The notes beneath the pieces are model-generated. The model was not told where the DNA came from. It ran no database searches and was given only the letters and a program-made list of their open reading frames with translations. Made by a program: the position numbers and the translations under genes. This document shows, piece after piece, positions 26,305 through 34,945 of a stretch of DNA of 64,000 bases (its first letter is position 1; every line of letters starts with the position of its first letter). This DNA is from Bradyrhizobium sp. AZCC 1721 (GTDB lineage: Bacteria; Pseudomonadota; Alphaproteobacteria; Rhizobiales; Xanthobacteraceae). Where the stretch lies: the NCBI RefSeq assembly GCF_036924715.1, contig NZ_JAZHSB010000001.1, positions 3,153,001 to 3,217,000 on the forward strand, written 5' to 3'.

Positions 26305-26573
26305 GGGCGATATCATTCGTCGTGATCCTGGGATTGACGGCGACTCGAACTCGCGGACGTCTTCTTCGACGTTGCGAGATGCTCATCGCTGAGAAGCTTG
26401 GGCTCGATAAGTCCTTGCACTGGGACCGGTGGCTCCACAGGCTGGTTGGCGTCGTCTACCCGCAGAACGAACCTACCTCGCTCGCAAAAAAGTGAGCTGC
26501 GGCAGCCTTCGGCCTGTCGGCTCCGGCCCATTCCGTTCGTCTTCCAGCCGAAGAGGCTGTCAGGAGATCAGGA

Positions 26574-27785
26574 ATGACCAATTCTCGCTATCGCTGGGTG
26601 ATCGTCGCTGCCGGGGGCCTGCTTGGCTGTGTCGCGATCGGGGGCATGTTTTCGCTGCCGGTGTTTTTGCAGCCGATCGCGCGGGATACCGGCTGGTCGG
26701 TGACGGGCGTATCCAGCGCGATGACGATCGGCTTCCTCGCGATGGCCTTCACCAGCATGATCTGGGGCAACTTGTCCGACCGGCTGGGGCCACTGCCGGT
26801 GGTGCTGACCGGTTCGGTCGTGCTCGCGGCAAGCCTGGGACTGGCGAGCCTTGCGACCTCACTGGTCGTGTTTCAATTCGTCTTCGGGCTGATGGTCGGC
26901 GGCGCCACGGCTGCGATCTTCGCGCCGATGATGGCTTGCGTGACCGGCTGGTTCGATACCCATCGCAGCCTTGCGGTCTCGCTGGTCTCGGCAGGCATGG
27001 GGATGGCGCCGATGACCATGTCGCCGCTCGCCGCCTGGCTGGTCTCGAATCATGACTGGCGCACCTCGATGCAGATCGTGGCGCTCGTCGTCGCCGCGAT
27101 CATGATCCCGGTTTCGTTGCTGGTGCGCCGCGCGCCGGCGCTTGAGAGCGGGGCGTCCGCGCCATCGAGCGCGCCGGCGGAACCGGAGATGACGCTGGCG
27201 CAGGCGCTGCGCTCGCCGCAATTCATCATCCTGCTGCTGACGAATTTCTTCTGCTGCGCCACCCATTCGGGCCCGATCATCCATACCGTGAGCTACGCCA
27301 TCAGTTGCGGCATCCCGATGATCGCCGCCGTCACCATCTACAGCATCGAGGGCCTGGCGGGGATGGGCGGCCGTATCGCCTTCGGCCTGCTCGGCGATCG
27401 TTTTGGCGCCAAGCGCGTGCTCGTCTTTGGCTTGCTGGCGCAGGCGTTCGGCGCACTCGGTTATGTCTTCGTGCGCGATCTCGCCGCGTTCTATGCGGTT
27501 GCCGCGCTGTTCGGCTTCCTCTATGCCGGCACCATGCCGCTCTATGCCGTGCTTGTGCGCGAAAACTTTCCGTTGCGGATGATGGGCACCGTGATCGGCG
27601 GCACCGCGATGGCCGGCAGCCTCGGCATGGCGACGGGACCCTTGGCCGGCGGTTTGATCTACGACACGTTTGCCAGCTACGCTTGGCTCTATATCGGCTC
27701 GTGGATCATGGGGCTCGGCGCATTCCTGATCATGATGACGTTCAGGCCGATGATGGTGGCACGCGCTGCGCCGGTGCCAGCGTAA
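26574..27785 (+). CDS. Major facilitator superfamily transporter
   Basis: A 403-residue inner-membrane transporter with 12 predicted helices. After helix 2 the loop WGNLSDRLGP is the MFS motif A (G-x-L-x-D-R-x-G), and the second half repeats it as FGLLGDRFGAKRV. The monocarboxylate-porter-like subgroup fits the general look (PVFLQPIARDTGWSVTGVS). No linked catabolic gene gives the substrate. ATG 26574 has CAGGAGA about 8 bases upstream. It ends at a hairpin terminator shared with the converging gene. Confidence 0.88.
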   Translation: MTNSRYRWVIVAAGGLLGCVAIGGMFSLPVFLQPIARDTGWSVTGVSSAMTIGFLAMAFTSMIWGNLSDRLGPLPVVLTGSVVLAASLGLASLATSLVVFQFVFGLMVGGATAAIFAPMMACVTGWFDTHRSLAVSLVSAGMGMAPMTMSPLAAWLVSNHDWRTSMQIVALVVAAIMIPVSLLVRRAPALESGASAPSSAPAEPEMTLAQALRSPQFIILLLTNFFCCATHSGPIIHTVSYAISCGIPMIAAVTIYSIEGLAGMGGRIAFGLLGDRFGAKRVLVFGLLAQAFGALGYVFVRDLAAFYAVAALFGFLYAGTMPLYAVLVRENFPLRMMGTVIGGTAMAGSLGMATGPLAGGLIYDTFASYAWLYIGSWIMGLGAFLIMMTFRPMMVARAAPVPA

Positions 27786-27795
27786 AGGCAGGGCA

Positions 27796-27821
27796 GGGCG
27801 GAATAGCAGAGCATTCCGCCC
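27796..27821. terminator. Bidirectional terminator hairpin
   Basis: GGGCGGAAT (27796-27804), an 8-base loop, and ATTCCGCCC (27813-27821) form a perfect 9-base stem between the MFS gene and the converging deformylase-like gene. AATCT follows on the plus strand. It is a plausible factor-independent or bidirectional terminator. Confidence 0.7.
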
Positions 27822-27830
27822 AATCTATCT

Positions 27831-28328
27831 TCAGCCCCGCGAGAGCTTCTCGAAACGCTTGATCAACCGCTCGCGCTTCAGGCGGGATAGTCGCTGAATC
27901 CAGAACAGGCCATTGAGCTGATCGATCTCATGCTGGTGGCAGACGGCGCGCAGCCCCTCGGATTCCTCGGTGTGTTCATTGCCGTCGACGTCGTGATAGC
28001 TGATCCGAACGCGCGCATGACGCCGCACTTCGTCATTAACCCCCGGCATCGAGACGCTGCCTTCCTGATGCATGATCATTTCAGGCGAGGCCCAGATGAT
28101 CTCGGGATTGATATAGGTGCGCGCGCCATTGATGGGGTCGAGGTCGAGCACCACGACCCGCAGGGAGACGCCGACATGCGGCGCGGTGATGCCGATGCCG
28201 GGCGCGACATGCATCGTCTCGAGCAGGTCTCTGGCCAGGTCGCGCAGCGCGTCGTCGAACACGGTCACCGGCTGCGCCGGGAGCGCAAGCCGGGGGTCGG
28301 GATATCTGACAATCGGACGGATGGTCAT
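27831..28328 (-). CDS. Peptide deformylase-like protein with altered active-site motifs
   Basis: A 165-residue protein of the peptide deformylase fold; start at ATG 28328 (MTIRPIVRYPDPRL). True deformylases carry GxGLAAxQ, EGCLS and HExxH, with Cys and two His holding the metal. Here the three motifs read GIGITAPHVG, EGSVSMPG and HEIDQLNG. The Gln of motif 1 is His, the metal Cys of motif 2 is Ser, and the second His of motif 3 is Gln. Two metal ligands are therefore changed. It may be inactive, use another metal geometry, or do another job; a standard def gene is expected elsewhere. It is convergent with the MFS gene and follows the methyltransferase gene on the same strand. Confidence 0.82.
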   Translation of the reverse strand: MTIRPIVRYPDPRLALPAQPVTVFDDALRDLARDLLETMHVAPGIGITAPHVGVSLRVVVLDLDPINGARTYINPEIIWASPEMIMHQEGSVSMPGVNDEVRRHARVRISYHDVDGNEHTEESEGLRAVCHQHEIDQLNGLFWIQRLSRLKRERLIKRFEKLSRG

Positions 28329-28373
28329 GATTTGTTGCTGGACGGCTGAATCAGGATGCCTGACTACCACGCT

Positions 28374-29075
28374 TCACGCATACGCAATCCAGCCGCGCCA
28401 GGTAAAGGCGGCGTAGAACAACTCCACATCCCGGAATCCGGCCTCACGCAGAATTTGTGCGTCCTGCTCCGGACTGAGCACGGGCAAGCGCGCCTCGACC
28501 GCCGCACGCGCCGTGTTGGCCTGGTTCGGATCGGCGCCGGAGGCGATCGCATAGGCGGCATAGCGCGATAGCCATCGCGCGCGCTCGCTGTCCTGTTGCG
28601 GAAAACTGGAATGGGCGGCCACGAACGGCGCTCCGGGCCTCAGGCGGCGGTGGATTTCCCAGGCCGTCCGCCGCCGTTCGTCGACATCCAGGAAATGCAG
28701 CGTGAGCAGACAGGTGGCGGCATCGAACGGCCCATCTGGCGCATCGTCGATATAACCCTCTTGCAACTGCACGCGCGCATTGAATGGCCCCAGCGTCTGC
28801 TCGGCCAGCTTCAGCATTTCGGAGGCCGGATCGACGCCAACGAACCTCCAGCGCGGTTCTGCCGCCGCCAACGCCGTCAACTCCAGGCCGCCACCCGCGC
28901 CGAGCACCAGCACCCGTGCGTCTTGCTCAGCCTGTTCCGCCAGCAGGATGCGGGTCATGCGGTGAAGGTCCGCAAAGCCGGGCACGAAGCGCGGCGGTCC
29001 ATCCGCATAGCGCGCGACCGCGTCGGGATCGGAGAAGTGGGCCAACAAGGCGTTGGCGGCCGCGTCATGATGCAT
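28374..29075 (-). CDS. Class I SAM-dependent methyltransferase
   Basis: A 233-residue methyltransferase. Motif I is [16 protein letters not shown] near residue 55, motif II the acidic [11 protein letters not shown] near 78, motif III the [17 protein letters not shown] segment near 112, and then [13 protein letters not shown]. The C-terminal [25 protein letters not shown] resembles small-molecule methyltransferases. Its start overlaps the stop of the Rrf2-type regulator gene by 11 bases, so the two are co-translated and the regulator likely controls it. Substrate unknown. Confidence 0.82.
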   Translation of the reverse strand: MHHDAAANALLAHFSDPDAVARYADGPPRFVPGFADLHRMTRILLAEQAEQDARVLVLGAGGGLELTALAAAEPRWRFVGVDPASEMLKLAEQTLGPFNARVQLQEGYIDDAPDGPFDAATCLLTLHFLDVDERRRTAWEIHRRLRPGAPFVAAHSSFPQQDSERARWLSRYAAYAIASGADPNQANTARAAVEARLPVLSPEQDAQILREAGFRDVELFYAAFTWRGWIAYA

Positions 29076-29529
29076 GGGCGATCTCCAGACGATGACGGTT
29101 GCGCCGGTCGCCCAGGCGCTTCTGAAAATCGGCGCTCAACATTGCAAGCGTCACATCCTTAAGACGTGAGAGCAACAGCGCCTCCGCCTCGTCGAACGCC
29201 CGGTCGAGCGCAGCATTCACGGCCTGTTCGACAAGACAGCCCGGGGCTTCTGTTCTGTTTCCCATGGCGAACAGCGAAGGTTGGCCGAGCGCCTGATAGA
29301 CATCCCGCAGCGATACTGTCGCGAGGTCGCGGGCGAGGGTCCACCCGCCGCCATGGCCTTTCTCCGATCGCACATAGCCCTGATCGCGCAGTCCGGACAT
29401 GATCCGCCGGATCACCACGGGATTGGTGTCCATGGCCCGTGCGAGCACGTCGGAAGTCACCGGCTCCTTCCGCTCGGCCATGTGCAGCAGCACGTGGAGC
29501 ACGCCTGAAAGTCTACTGTCTCGTTTCAT
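29065..29529 (-). CDS. Rrf2-family transcriptional regulator
   Basis: A 154-residue regulator; start ATG 29529 ([20 protein letters not shown]). The winged helix is in residues 1-70: [30 protein letters not shown], then [26 protein letters not shown]. There is one Cys (GCLVEQAV) where Fe-S Rrf2 proteins such as IscR carry three, so this is of the Cys-poor type, like YwnA or CymR. The intergenic region holds GTATCATGCAATATCAATAG just upstream, two TATCA boxes 10 bases apart, possibly its site. The Rrf2-methyltransferase arrangement is seen in other bacteria, from memory. Confidence 0.87.
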   Translation of the reverse strand: MKRDSRLSGVLHVLLHMAERKEPVTSDVLARAMDTNPVVIRRIMSGLRDQGYVRSEKGHGGGWTLARDLATVSLRDVYQALGQPSLFAMGNRTEAPGCLVEQAVNAALDRAFDEAEALLLSRLKDVTLAMLSADFQKRLGDRRNRHRLEIAHAS

Positions 29530-29696
29530 GTAACTATTGATATTGCATGATACGTGGCAGGTCAAGCCGCCTCTGTCATCCCGCTTCGCGCAGCGAGAAC
29601 GTGGACCCATATACGCAGTCTTGAGGCGAACCATTTTCGTAGTGTCGGGTTCTAGATCGGACCGATCGGGGCGGGGCTCGTCTGCAGGAGACAGCG

Positions 29697-30155
29697 ATGC
29701 AGCTCGTCACGCACAAGAAGATGAAGGGCGGCCGGCTGATGCCCTGGGGAAAGGGCACGGTCGTCACCGGCGCAAAGGGCTATGTCTTTCTGGCCGGTAA
29801 CACAGCCACCACTGAAAATTATGATCCCGAGAACGCCAAGGGCGGTGCGGCCGGTGACGCCGCAACACAGTGGCGCTTGATTCTCGCTAACATCAAAGCG
29901 GATCTGGAAGAGCTCGGCAGTTCGCTCGATCACCTCGTCAGGATCACCCAGTACGTCAAGGGACCGTTTCCGGACGGTGGCGTCCTCAGCTCTCCCAATT
30001 TTCGCCTCGACGTGATGGACGAATTCTTCGCCGAGCATTGCCCGAAGCATTGCAGCTATAATAACCCGCCGCCATCAGAGGTGATCGGGGTCGCAGCGCT
30101 GGCGCATCCCGACCTCGTCGTCGAGATCGTCGCCGTCGCCGCACTGCCGGGCTGA
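29697..30155 (+). CDS. RidA/YjgF/YER057c-family protein
   Basis: A 152-residue single-domain RidA-superfamily protein. Family features: [13 protein letters not shown] near residues 29-40, [24 protein letters not shown] in the middle, and [19 protein letters not shown] at the end. RidA proteins hydrolyse reactive imines or enamines, but the catalytic Arg of true RidA (in the IEIEAIA-type strand near the C-terminus) is not evident here, so it may belong to a related subgroup of other function. ATG 29697 has CAGGAG 8 bases before it. Its stop is 8 bases before the next gene, so they form an operon. Confidence 0.82.
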   Translation: MQLVTHKKMKGGRLMPWGKGTVVTGAKGYVFLAGNTATTENYDPENAKGGAAGDAATQWRLILANIKADLEELGSSLDHLVRITQYVKGPFPDGGVLSSPNFRLDVMDEFFAEHCPKHCSYNNPPPSEVIGVAALAHPDLVVEIVAVAALPG

Positions 30156-30163
30156 GCGTTGCG

Positions 30164-31060
30164 ATGTTCGAGGGCTTTACGTCGGTCGAAATCGACACCG
30201 GTGCAGCGCGGCTCTTCGCGCGCCGGGCAGGCTCCGGGCCGTCGATTCTCCTGTTGCACGGCTTTCCCGAGACCCACCTGATGTGGCGGGACATCGCGCC
30301 ACACCTGGCTGCGACACACACCGTCGTCTGCGCCGATCTGCGGGGCTATGGGCAAAGCGGATGCCCCGAAAGCACGCCCGACCACGCGGCCTACTCGAAG
30401 CGGGCGCTCGCGGCGGACATGCTGGCGCTGATGGATCGGCTCGGCTATTCGCGCTTTTCGGTCATCGGTCATGACAGGGGAGGTCGGGTCGCGCAGCGCT
30501 TGGCGCTGGATGCGCCTGACAAGGTCGATGCGCTGGCCGTGCTCGATATCATTCCGGTGTCCGAGGCGTGGGATCGGGCCGATGATCGGTTGGCGCTTGG
30601 GTTCTGGCCATGGGCGCTGCTGGCGCAGCCATCGCCGCTTCCAGAAACCATCCTCACCCGTTGCGGCGATGTCATCGTCGCAGACGCCGCGGCGAACTGG
30701 GGCTCCGCGAACGCAATTCCCAAGGACGTGCAGCAGGAATATGCCGCAATGCTGCGGGATGCCGCGCACGCGCACGCCATTTGCGAGGAATATCGCGCGG
30801 CCGCCTCGATCGATCGTGATCACGACCGGCTGGACCAGGAGGCGGGACGGAAAATCACCTGTCCCACGCTCGCCCTGTGGAGTGCGGCAGGCGCGCTCGC
30901 GACGTGGTACGAAAGCGAGGGAGGGCCGCTGGCAATCTGGCGGCGCTGGTCTGCGGCTGTGAAAGGACAGCCGGTCGACGGCGGTCATTTCTTTCCGGAA
31001 GAAAGACCGAAGGAGACGGCCGAGGCGCTGTCTATGTTCCTACGCAAGCCAAAAGGCTGA
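30164..31060 (+). CDS. Alpha/beta hydrolase, haloacetate-dehalogenase-like
   Basis: A 298-residue hydrolase related to the fluoroacetate/haloacetate dehalogenases (DehH1, RPA1163). The nucleophile Asp sits in GHDRGGRVAQRLALD, keeping the D-R-x-x-R pattern that binds the carboxylate. The acid Asp is in AVLDII and the base His in GGHFFPEE. In the known enzyme three residues (His, Trp, Tyr) hold the halide; the Trp (FWPWALL) and Tyr (CEEYRAA) are here, but the His position reads Pro. So it may be a dehalogenase with altered halide pocket or an epoxide/ester hydrolase. It is preceded 8 bases away by the RidA-like gene. Confidence 0.78.
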   Translation: MFEGFTSVEIDTGAARLFARRAGSGPSILLLHGFPETHLMWRDIAPHLAATHTVVCADLRGYGQSGCPESTPDHAAYSKRALAADMLALMDRLGYSRFSVIGHDRGGRVAQRLALDAPDKVDALAVLDIIPVSEAWDRADDRLALGFWPWALLAQPSPLPETILTRCGDVIVADAAANWGSANAIPKDVQQEYAAMLRDAAHAHAICEEYRAAASIDRDHDRLDQEAGRKITCPTLALWSAAGALATWYESEGGPLAIWRRWSAAVKGQPVDGGHFFPEERPKETAEALSMFLRKPKG

Positions 31061-31177
31061 GGGCCGCCAACGATGTCAATTTGGATGGCTTACAGCGTGA
31101 TCAGCAAGACGGCAGGGAGACGATCGGAGTGGAGCAGGGCGAGGCTGTGCGTCCGGCAGCCCCGGCCGATCACTGTC

Positions 31178-31675
31178 TCAATGGGCAGCCCTGTCGGCGT
31201 GCTGCTCCACGAACGTCGCCAGCGGTTGGCCGGGCTCGACGAGATAGGTCGACAGCATCCGCCCGGTCTCCGGACCGAGGTCGCGCGCATTGTGCGGCGT
31301 CCGCGGCGGAATGAGGAAGCCATCGCCGGCGCGCAGGATGACGGTGGGGCGCCCCTGCACCTTCATCTCGACATTGCCGGCGACGATGTAGCCGACCTCC
31401 TCGCCGGGATGAACGTGCCATCCGGATTCGACGCCTGCAGGAATCTCCGTCTCTACCTGCACGATCTCGCGGCCTGGGATCGATGACGGCGCGCGCTGGA
31501 TGATACGCCGGACAAGCTTGCCGGCCAGATCATCGCGTCGCTCGGATGAAGTTGCGGTTCGATCACCCGCGGCGCTCTGTGTGGTCTGAGCCGATGCCGT
31601 TCCGGCCGAAAGCGTCACGGCCAGCGCGAGCGCAGGAAGCGAAATGAATGAGAGGCCTTTGGATAGCAAACGCAT
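31178..31675 (-). CDS. Exported cupin-domain protein
   Basis: A 165-residue protein; start ATG 31675 with CAAGGAG about 9 bases upstream. The signal peptide is MRLLSKGLSFISLPALALAVTLSAGTASA, with cleavage likely after ASA. The mature part is a single cupin: GWHVHPGEEVGYIVAGNVEM is motif 1 with two His and a Glu for metal, and LIPPRTPHNARDLG is motif 2. A conserved LVRRIIQRAPSSIPGREIVQVETEIPAGVESG precedes it. Function unknown; the compartment is likely periplasm. The VOC gene lies upstream on the same strand. Confidence 0.85.
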   Translation of the reverse strand: MRLLSKGLSFISLPALALAVTLSAGTASAQTTQSAAGDRTATSSERRDDLAGKLVRRIIQRAPSSIPGREIVQVETEIPAGVESGWHVHPGEEVGYIVAGNVEMKVQGRPTVILRAGDGFLIPPRTPHNARDLGPETGRMLSTYLVEPGQPLATFVEQHADRAAH

Positions 31676-31756
31676 GGTGAATCTCCTTGTTGGGTTGGCG
31701 TCCTCACCGGCGGCGAACGCGTTGAGCAAGCCACCGCCGATGACAGCTTCGCCTGC

Positions 31757-32443
31757 TCATGCCGCCTGCTGCTGGCCGCTCTGTTCGCGGACGATGTATT
31801 CGGCGTACCAGTCCGGCCAGTTCTCATCGTGCTGGCCGCCGTTGCGCTTCTCGTATTCGCCATGGGCAGCCGCCGCACGGCGCAGTGCGCTCGCGAGATC
31901 AGCCGACGAATTGAAGGCCGTCGCATTAGCGTCGACGCGCCCGGGCAATCGCGCGGTGACTTCCTGCAGCAGCCAGCCATTGCCGTCGGGATCGCTGAAC
32001 GAGGCATAGGAGCGATAGCTGCCGCGTTCCGGATCCGGGCCGCTCAGCCGGACCCGCCCGAACAGATAGGGCTCGTCCGAGCCGACATGCACGTTGCCGC
32101 CGGCGTGAAACGCTTCACTGACCGCAACACCTCGGCCGAGCAACTCGTTGCGAGCGGCCTCGATGTCCGAAACGATCAGATAGAGGCCCTGCGCGGAGCC
32201 GGGCGCGGCAGGGGTGACGTTCTTGCCGAAAATGACCGAGGCGTTGGAGCCGGGCGGCGTGAACTGGATTACGCGATAATCGTCAGGGCCGGCGAAATCG
32301 GCGTCGAGCCGCCAGCCGAGGTTTGCATAAAACTGCTTGGCTCGTTCAACGTCGGAAACCGGGATGACGATGACTTCGAGCTTCAGGTCGACCGCCGAAG
32401 CGGCCTTGGAAGTGGTGCTGGTGCGTTCCTTGAGATCTGACAT
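31757..32443 (-). CDS. VOC-family (glyoxalase superfamily) protein
   Basis: A 228-residue protein. Residues 20-165 hold the two VOC modules: KLEVIVIPVSDVERAKQFYANLGWRLD, then FTPPGSNASVIFGKNVTP, GLYLIVSDIEAARNELLGRGV, and SYASFSDPDGNGWLLQEVTARLPG with the terminal metal-site Glu. The last 60 residues (SADLASALRRAAAAHGEYEKRNG and NWPDWYAEYIVREQSG) are an extension seen in a subset of such proteins. It is divergent from the MarR regulator and shares its operator region. Probably a resistance or detoxification enzyme; substrate unknown. Confidence 0.83.
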   Translation of the reverse strand: MSDLKERTSTTSKAASAVDLKLEVIVIPVSDVERAKQFYANLGWRLDADFAGPDDYRVIQFTPPGSNASVIFGKNVTPAAPGSAQGLYLIVSDIEAARNELLGRGVAVSEAFHAGGNVHVGSDEPYLFGRVRLSGPDPERGSYRSYASFSDPDGNGWLLQEVTARLPGRVDANATAFNSSADLASALRRAAAAHGEYEKRNGGQHDENWPDWYAEYIVREQSGQQQAA

Positions 32444-32504
32444 GGTTCTCTCCTCGATGTTGTGGTGGCGGGAATATTCCGGCGCGCACCGTGGTTGTAG
32501 CGTG

Positions 32505-32580
32505 TACGAAAAGATCGTATGCGATATAAAACGTTTCGGGCCCGCTATGTCAACCCTTCCGATTTAATCGGATACGATAT
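32505..32580. promoter_or_regulatory. Divergent operator region between VOC and MarR genes
   Basis: TACGA-AAAGA-TCGTA (32505-32519) is a perfect small palindrome. Its half-site recurs inverted as ATACGATAT (32572-32580) just before the regulator ATG. AT-rich hexamers (GATATAAA at 32523, TATATA near 32578) lie between. This is the natural place for MarR-type autoregulation and control of the VOC gene. Confidence 0.5.
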
Positions 32581-32582
32581 AT

Positions 32583-33152
32583 ATGGATGCGAGACTTCAC
32601 ATGTTCGTGTCGGAAAGGACGACCTCCATGAAACTGAGCGACGGGCCCCGGACCGGCTCCAGGGACAATTCGAGAGACAATTCAAAGGCCAGCCAGAAAC
32701 CGAGGCCGGCCGCAGGCGAGCGGCGGCTTGGCGATTTCCTGTGTTTTGCGATCTATTCGGCCAACCTTGCCTTCGGGCGGGCCTACAAAAAGGGCCTCGA
32801 TGAACTCGGCCTGACCTACCCGCAATGGATTGCGATCGTGGCGTTGTGGGAGCAGGACGGCCAGACCGTGAGCGAGCTTGGAGAAAAGATGTTCCTGGAG
32901 TCCAACACGCTGACGCCGATCCTGAAAAAGCTGGAGCAGATGGGCTATCTGCGCCGCCAGCGTGATCCCGCGGACGAGCGGCAGGTGCGCATCAGCCTGA
33001 CCGAGGCTGGCGGCCGGCTGCGCGAGAAGGGCATACACATGAATCTCGTGGCCTCTACCGGACTGAAGCCCGACGAGTTCGCGCGGCTGCAGGAAAACGT
33101 CGTCACGCTCCGCGACAATCTGATCGAGGCGACGGCAGAGAAAGCGGAATGA
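32583..33152 (+). CDS. MarR-family regulator, OhrR-like with N-terminal Cys
   Basis: A 189-residue winged-helix regulator; ATG 32583, with an alternative ATG at 32628. The first 45 residues are basic and low in complexity. The MarR core starts at LGDFLCFAIYSANLAFGRAYK; this single Cys is placed like the reactive Cys of OhrR peroxide sensors (LCFALYSA). The recognition helix is in TVSELGEKMFLESNTLTPILKKLEQMGYLRR, and the wing RDPADERQVRISLTEAG. It probably senses organic peroxides or electrophiles through the Cys. The divergent VOC/cupin genes are its likely targets. Confidence 0.85.
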   Translation: MDARLHMFVSERTTSMKLSDGPRTGSRDNSRDNSKASQKPRPAAGERRLGDFLCFAIYSANLAFGRAYKKGLDELGLTYPQWIAIVALWEQDGQTVSELGEKMFLESNTLTPILKKLEQMGYLRRQRDPADERQVRISLTEAGGRLREKGIHMNLVASTGLKPDEFARLQENVVTLRDNLIEATAEKAE

Positions 33153-33207
33153 TGCGCGCAGGCGCCTCGATGCAATCGGACCGCAGCGGCGCGTAAGGTG
33201 AGGGAAG

Positions 33208-34185
33208 ATGAGCATGGTCTCACATGAAGGCGCGCTCGCCGGACGTGTCGCCGTGGTGGCGGGCGCGACGCGCGGCGCCGGCCGCGGCATTGCCGCCGCG
33301 CTGGGAGAGGCGGGTGCGACGGTGATCTGCACGGGGCGCAGCAGCGCTCGCGCCGGTGCTCCAACGCGATCCGATTATGACCGGTCGGAGACGATCGAGG
33401 AGACGGCCGAGCTCGTGACCGGCCTCGGCGGCAAAGGCGTCGCCATCGCCGTTGATCATCTCGAACCTTTGCAGGTCGCGGAACTGGCCGAGCGTATCCG
33501 CGCCGAGCATGGCCACATCGACGTGCTGGTGAACGACATCTGGGGCGCCGAACGGCTGAAGGGCGGGCCCGCCGAATGGAATACGCCGATCTGGAAGCTC
33601 GACCTGCAAAAGGGATTGCGGATTCTGCGGCTCGGCATCGAGACGCATCTGGTGACATCGCATTATCTGCTGCCGCTGCTGATCGCGAAAGCAGGCGGCC
33701 TGCTCGTCGAAGTCACCGACGGCACCGCCGATTACAATGCGCAGCATTACCGGATCTCGGTGTTCTACGATCTCGTCAAGCAGAGCGTGAACCGTCTCGC
33801 CTACTCGCAAGGACACGAACTCGCACCGCACGGGGCCACGGCGGTTGCGATCACACCTGGATGGCTGCGCTCCGAGATGATGCTGGAGAATTTCGGCGTC
33901 ACCGAAACGACCTGGCGCGAGGCGCTGGCGGAGCGGGGAGGCGGCAGGCACCAGGCGCCGCCCGATTTCGCGCTGTCGGAATCGCCGCGTTATGTCGGCC
34001 GCGCTGTGGCTGCGCTCGCAGCCGATCCCGATCGCGGCAGGTGGAATCAGAGATCGGTCAGCTCCGGCGAACTCGCCCGCCACTATGGCTTTACGGATGT
34101 AGACGGCTCACAGCCCGACATTTGGCGCTACACTGCTGAAGTCAGCGAAGGTGGCAAGATCGCAGACCTCGACGATTACCGGTAG
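33208..34185 (+). CDS. SDR-family oxidoreductase (atypical, 325 aa)
   Basis: A 325-residue short-chain dehydrogenase. The cofactor loop is VAGATRGAGRGIA near residue 17. Instead of NNAG it has VLVNDIWGAE near 108. The active site Ser/Thr is in LVEVTDGTADYN near 170 and the YxxxK is FYDLVKQSVNR near 187. Length exceeds classical SDRs (about 250) because of an extended segment after PGWLRSEMM and a C-terminal tail GFTDVDGSQPDIWRYTAEV. The last features match a group of bacterial SDRs annotated only as oxidoreductases. It follows the MarR gene by 55 bases on the same strand. Confidence 0.87.
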   Translation: MSMVSHEGALAGRVAVVAGATRGAGRGIAAALGEAGATVICTGRSSARAGAPTRSDYDRSETIEETAELVTGLGGKGVAIAVDHLEPLQVAELAERIRAEHGHIDVLVNDIWGAERLKGGPAEWNTPIWKLDLQKGLRILRLGIETHLVTSHYLLPLLIAKAGGLLVEVTDGTADYNAQHYRISVFYDLVKQSVNRLAYSQGHELAPHGATAVAITPGWLRSEMMLENFGVTETTWREALAERGGGRHQAPPDFALSESPRYVGRAVAALAADPDRGRWNQRSVSSGELARHYGFTDVDGSQPDIWRYTAEVSEGGKIADLDDYR

Positions 34186-34217
34186 CGCAATGCAATTGAG
34201 CGAATGAAGGCAGCCCG

Positions 34218-34910
34218 ATGTCCGTTCGACCTGACCATCCCCTCGACTATCCGATCTGGACGGCGCTCACGACCACGCAGCAGGCATTGGCCGATGGCGA
34301 TGCCCGCGCGCGGCGCTATCCGACCGAGATCACGCCCTTCGCAGCGATGGCGGACATGTCGCCTGAAAGCTTTGCAGCGCTCGCCGGGCTGATGTCGCCG
34401 CAGGACATCGCCGTGCTGTTCACGCCGGATCCCGTGAACCCGCCCGCCGAATTCAAGATCGCGCTGGCGGACACCGGTGAACAGATGATTGGAACGCCGG
34501 TTGAAACACCAGCCAATGGCGTCGATATCGTCACGCTCGGTGTCGACGACGTTCCCGCGATGATCGAACTCACCGAGCTCACCAAGCCGGGCCCGTTCAG
34601 CGCGCGAACCCATGAGCTCGGCACCTTTCTCGGCATCCGCGTCGACGGCCAGCTTGTCGCGATGGCCGGCGAGCGGATGAAGCCCGCTCAATATACCGAG
34701 ATCACCGCCGTCTGCGTGCATCCGTCGCATCGCGGCCGCGGCTACGGACAGATGCTGCTATCCGCCATCTCGCGCCAGATTGTGTCTCGCGGCGAAATTC
34801 CGCTCCTGCACGTCTTCACCAACAATCATTCGGCCATCGCGCTCTACCGGCGGCAGGGGATGGAAATCCGGCGCCGTCTCCACGTGACGGTGTTGAAGAA
34901 ACAGGACTGA
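34218..34910 (+). CDS. GNAT-family N-acetyltransferase
   Basis: A 230-residue protein. The N-terminal 95 residues carry no known motif, and the C-terminal half is an acetyltransferase of the FR47-like type. The acetyl-CoA pyrophosphate loop is VHPSHRGRGYGQMLL near residue 175, preceded by strand YTEITAVCV and followed by IPLLHVFTNNHSAIALYRRQGMEIRRRL, the usual last strands. It probably acetylates an amine of a small molecule or peptide. It lies 32 bases behind the SDR gene and may be co-transcribed with it. Confidence 0.87.
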   Translation: MSVRPDHPLDYPIWTALTTTQQALADGDARARRYPTEITPFAAMADMSPESFAALAGLMSPQDIAVLFTPDPVNPPAEFKIALADTGEQMIGTPVETPANGVDIVTLGVDDVPAMIELTELTKPGPFSARTHELGTFLGIRVDGQLVAMAGERMKPAQYTEITAVCVHPSHRGRGYGQMLLSAISRQIVSRGEIPLLHVFTNNHSAIALYRRQGMEIRRRLHVTVLKKQD

Positions 34911-34945
34911 TCGTCCAGCGATGCACGCCTTGACCGACGCCATCC

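Noticed and set aside
26313..26531. A 72-codon minus-strand frame before the MFS gene
   Set aside because: GRFVLRVDD looks protein-like but there is no start with a ribosome site and no recognised family.
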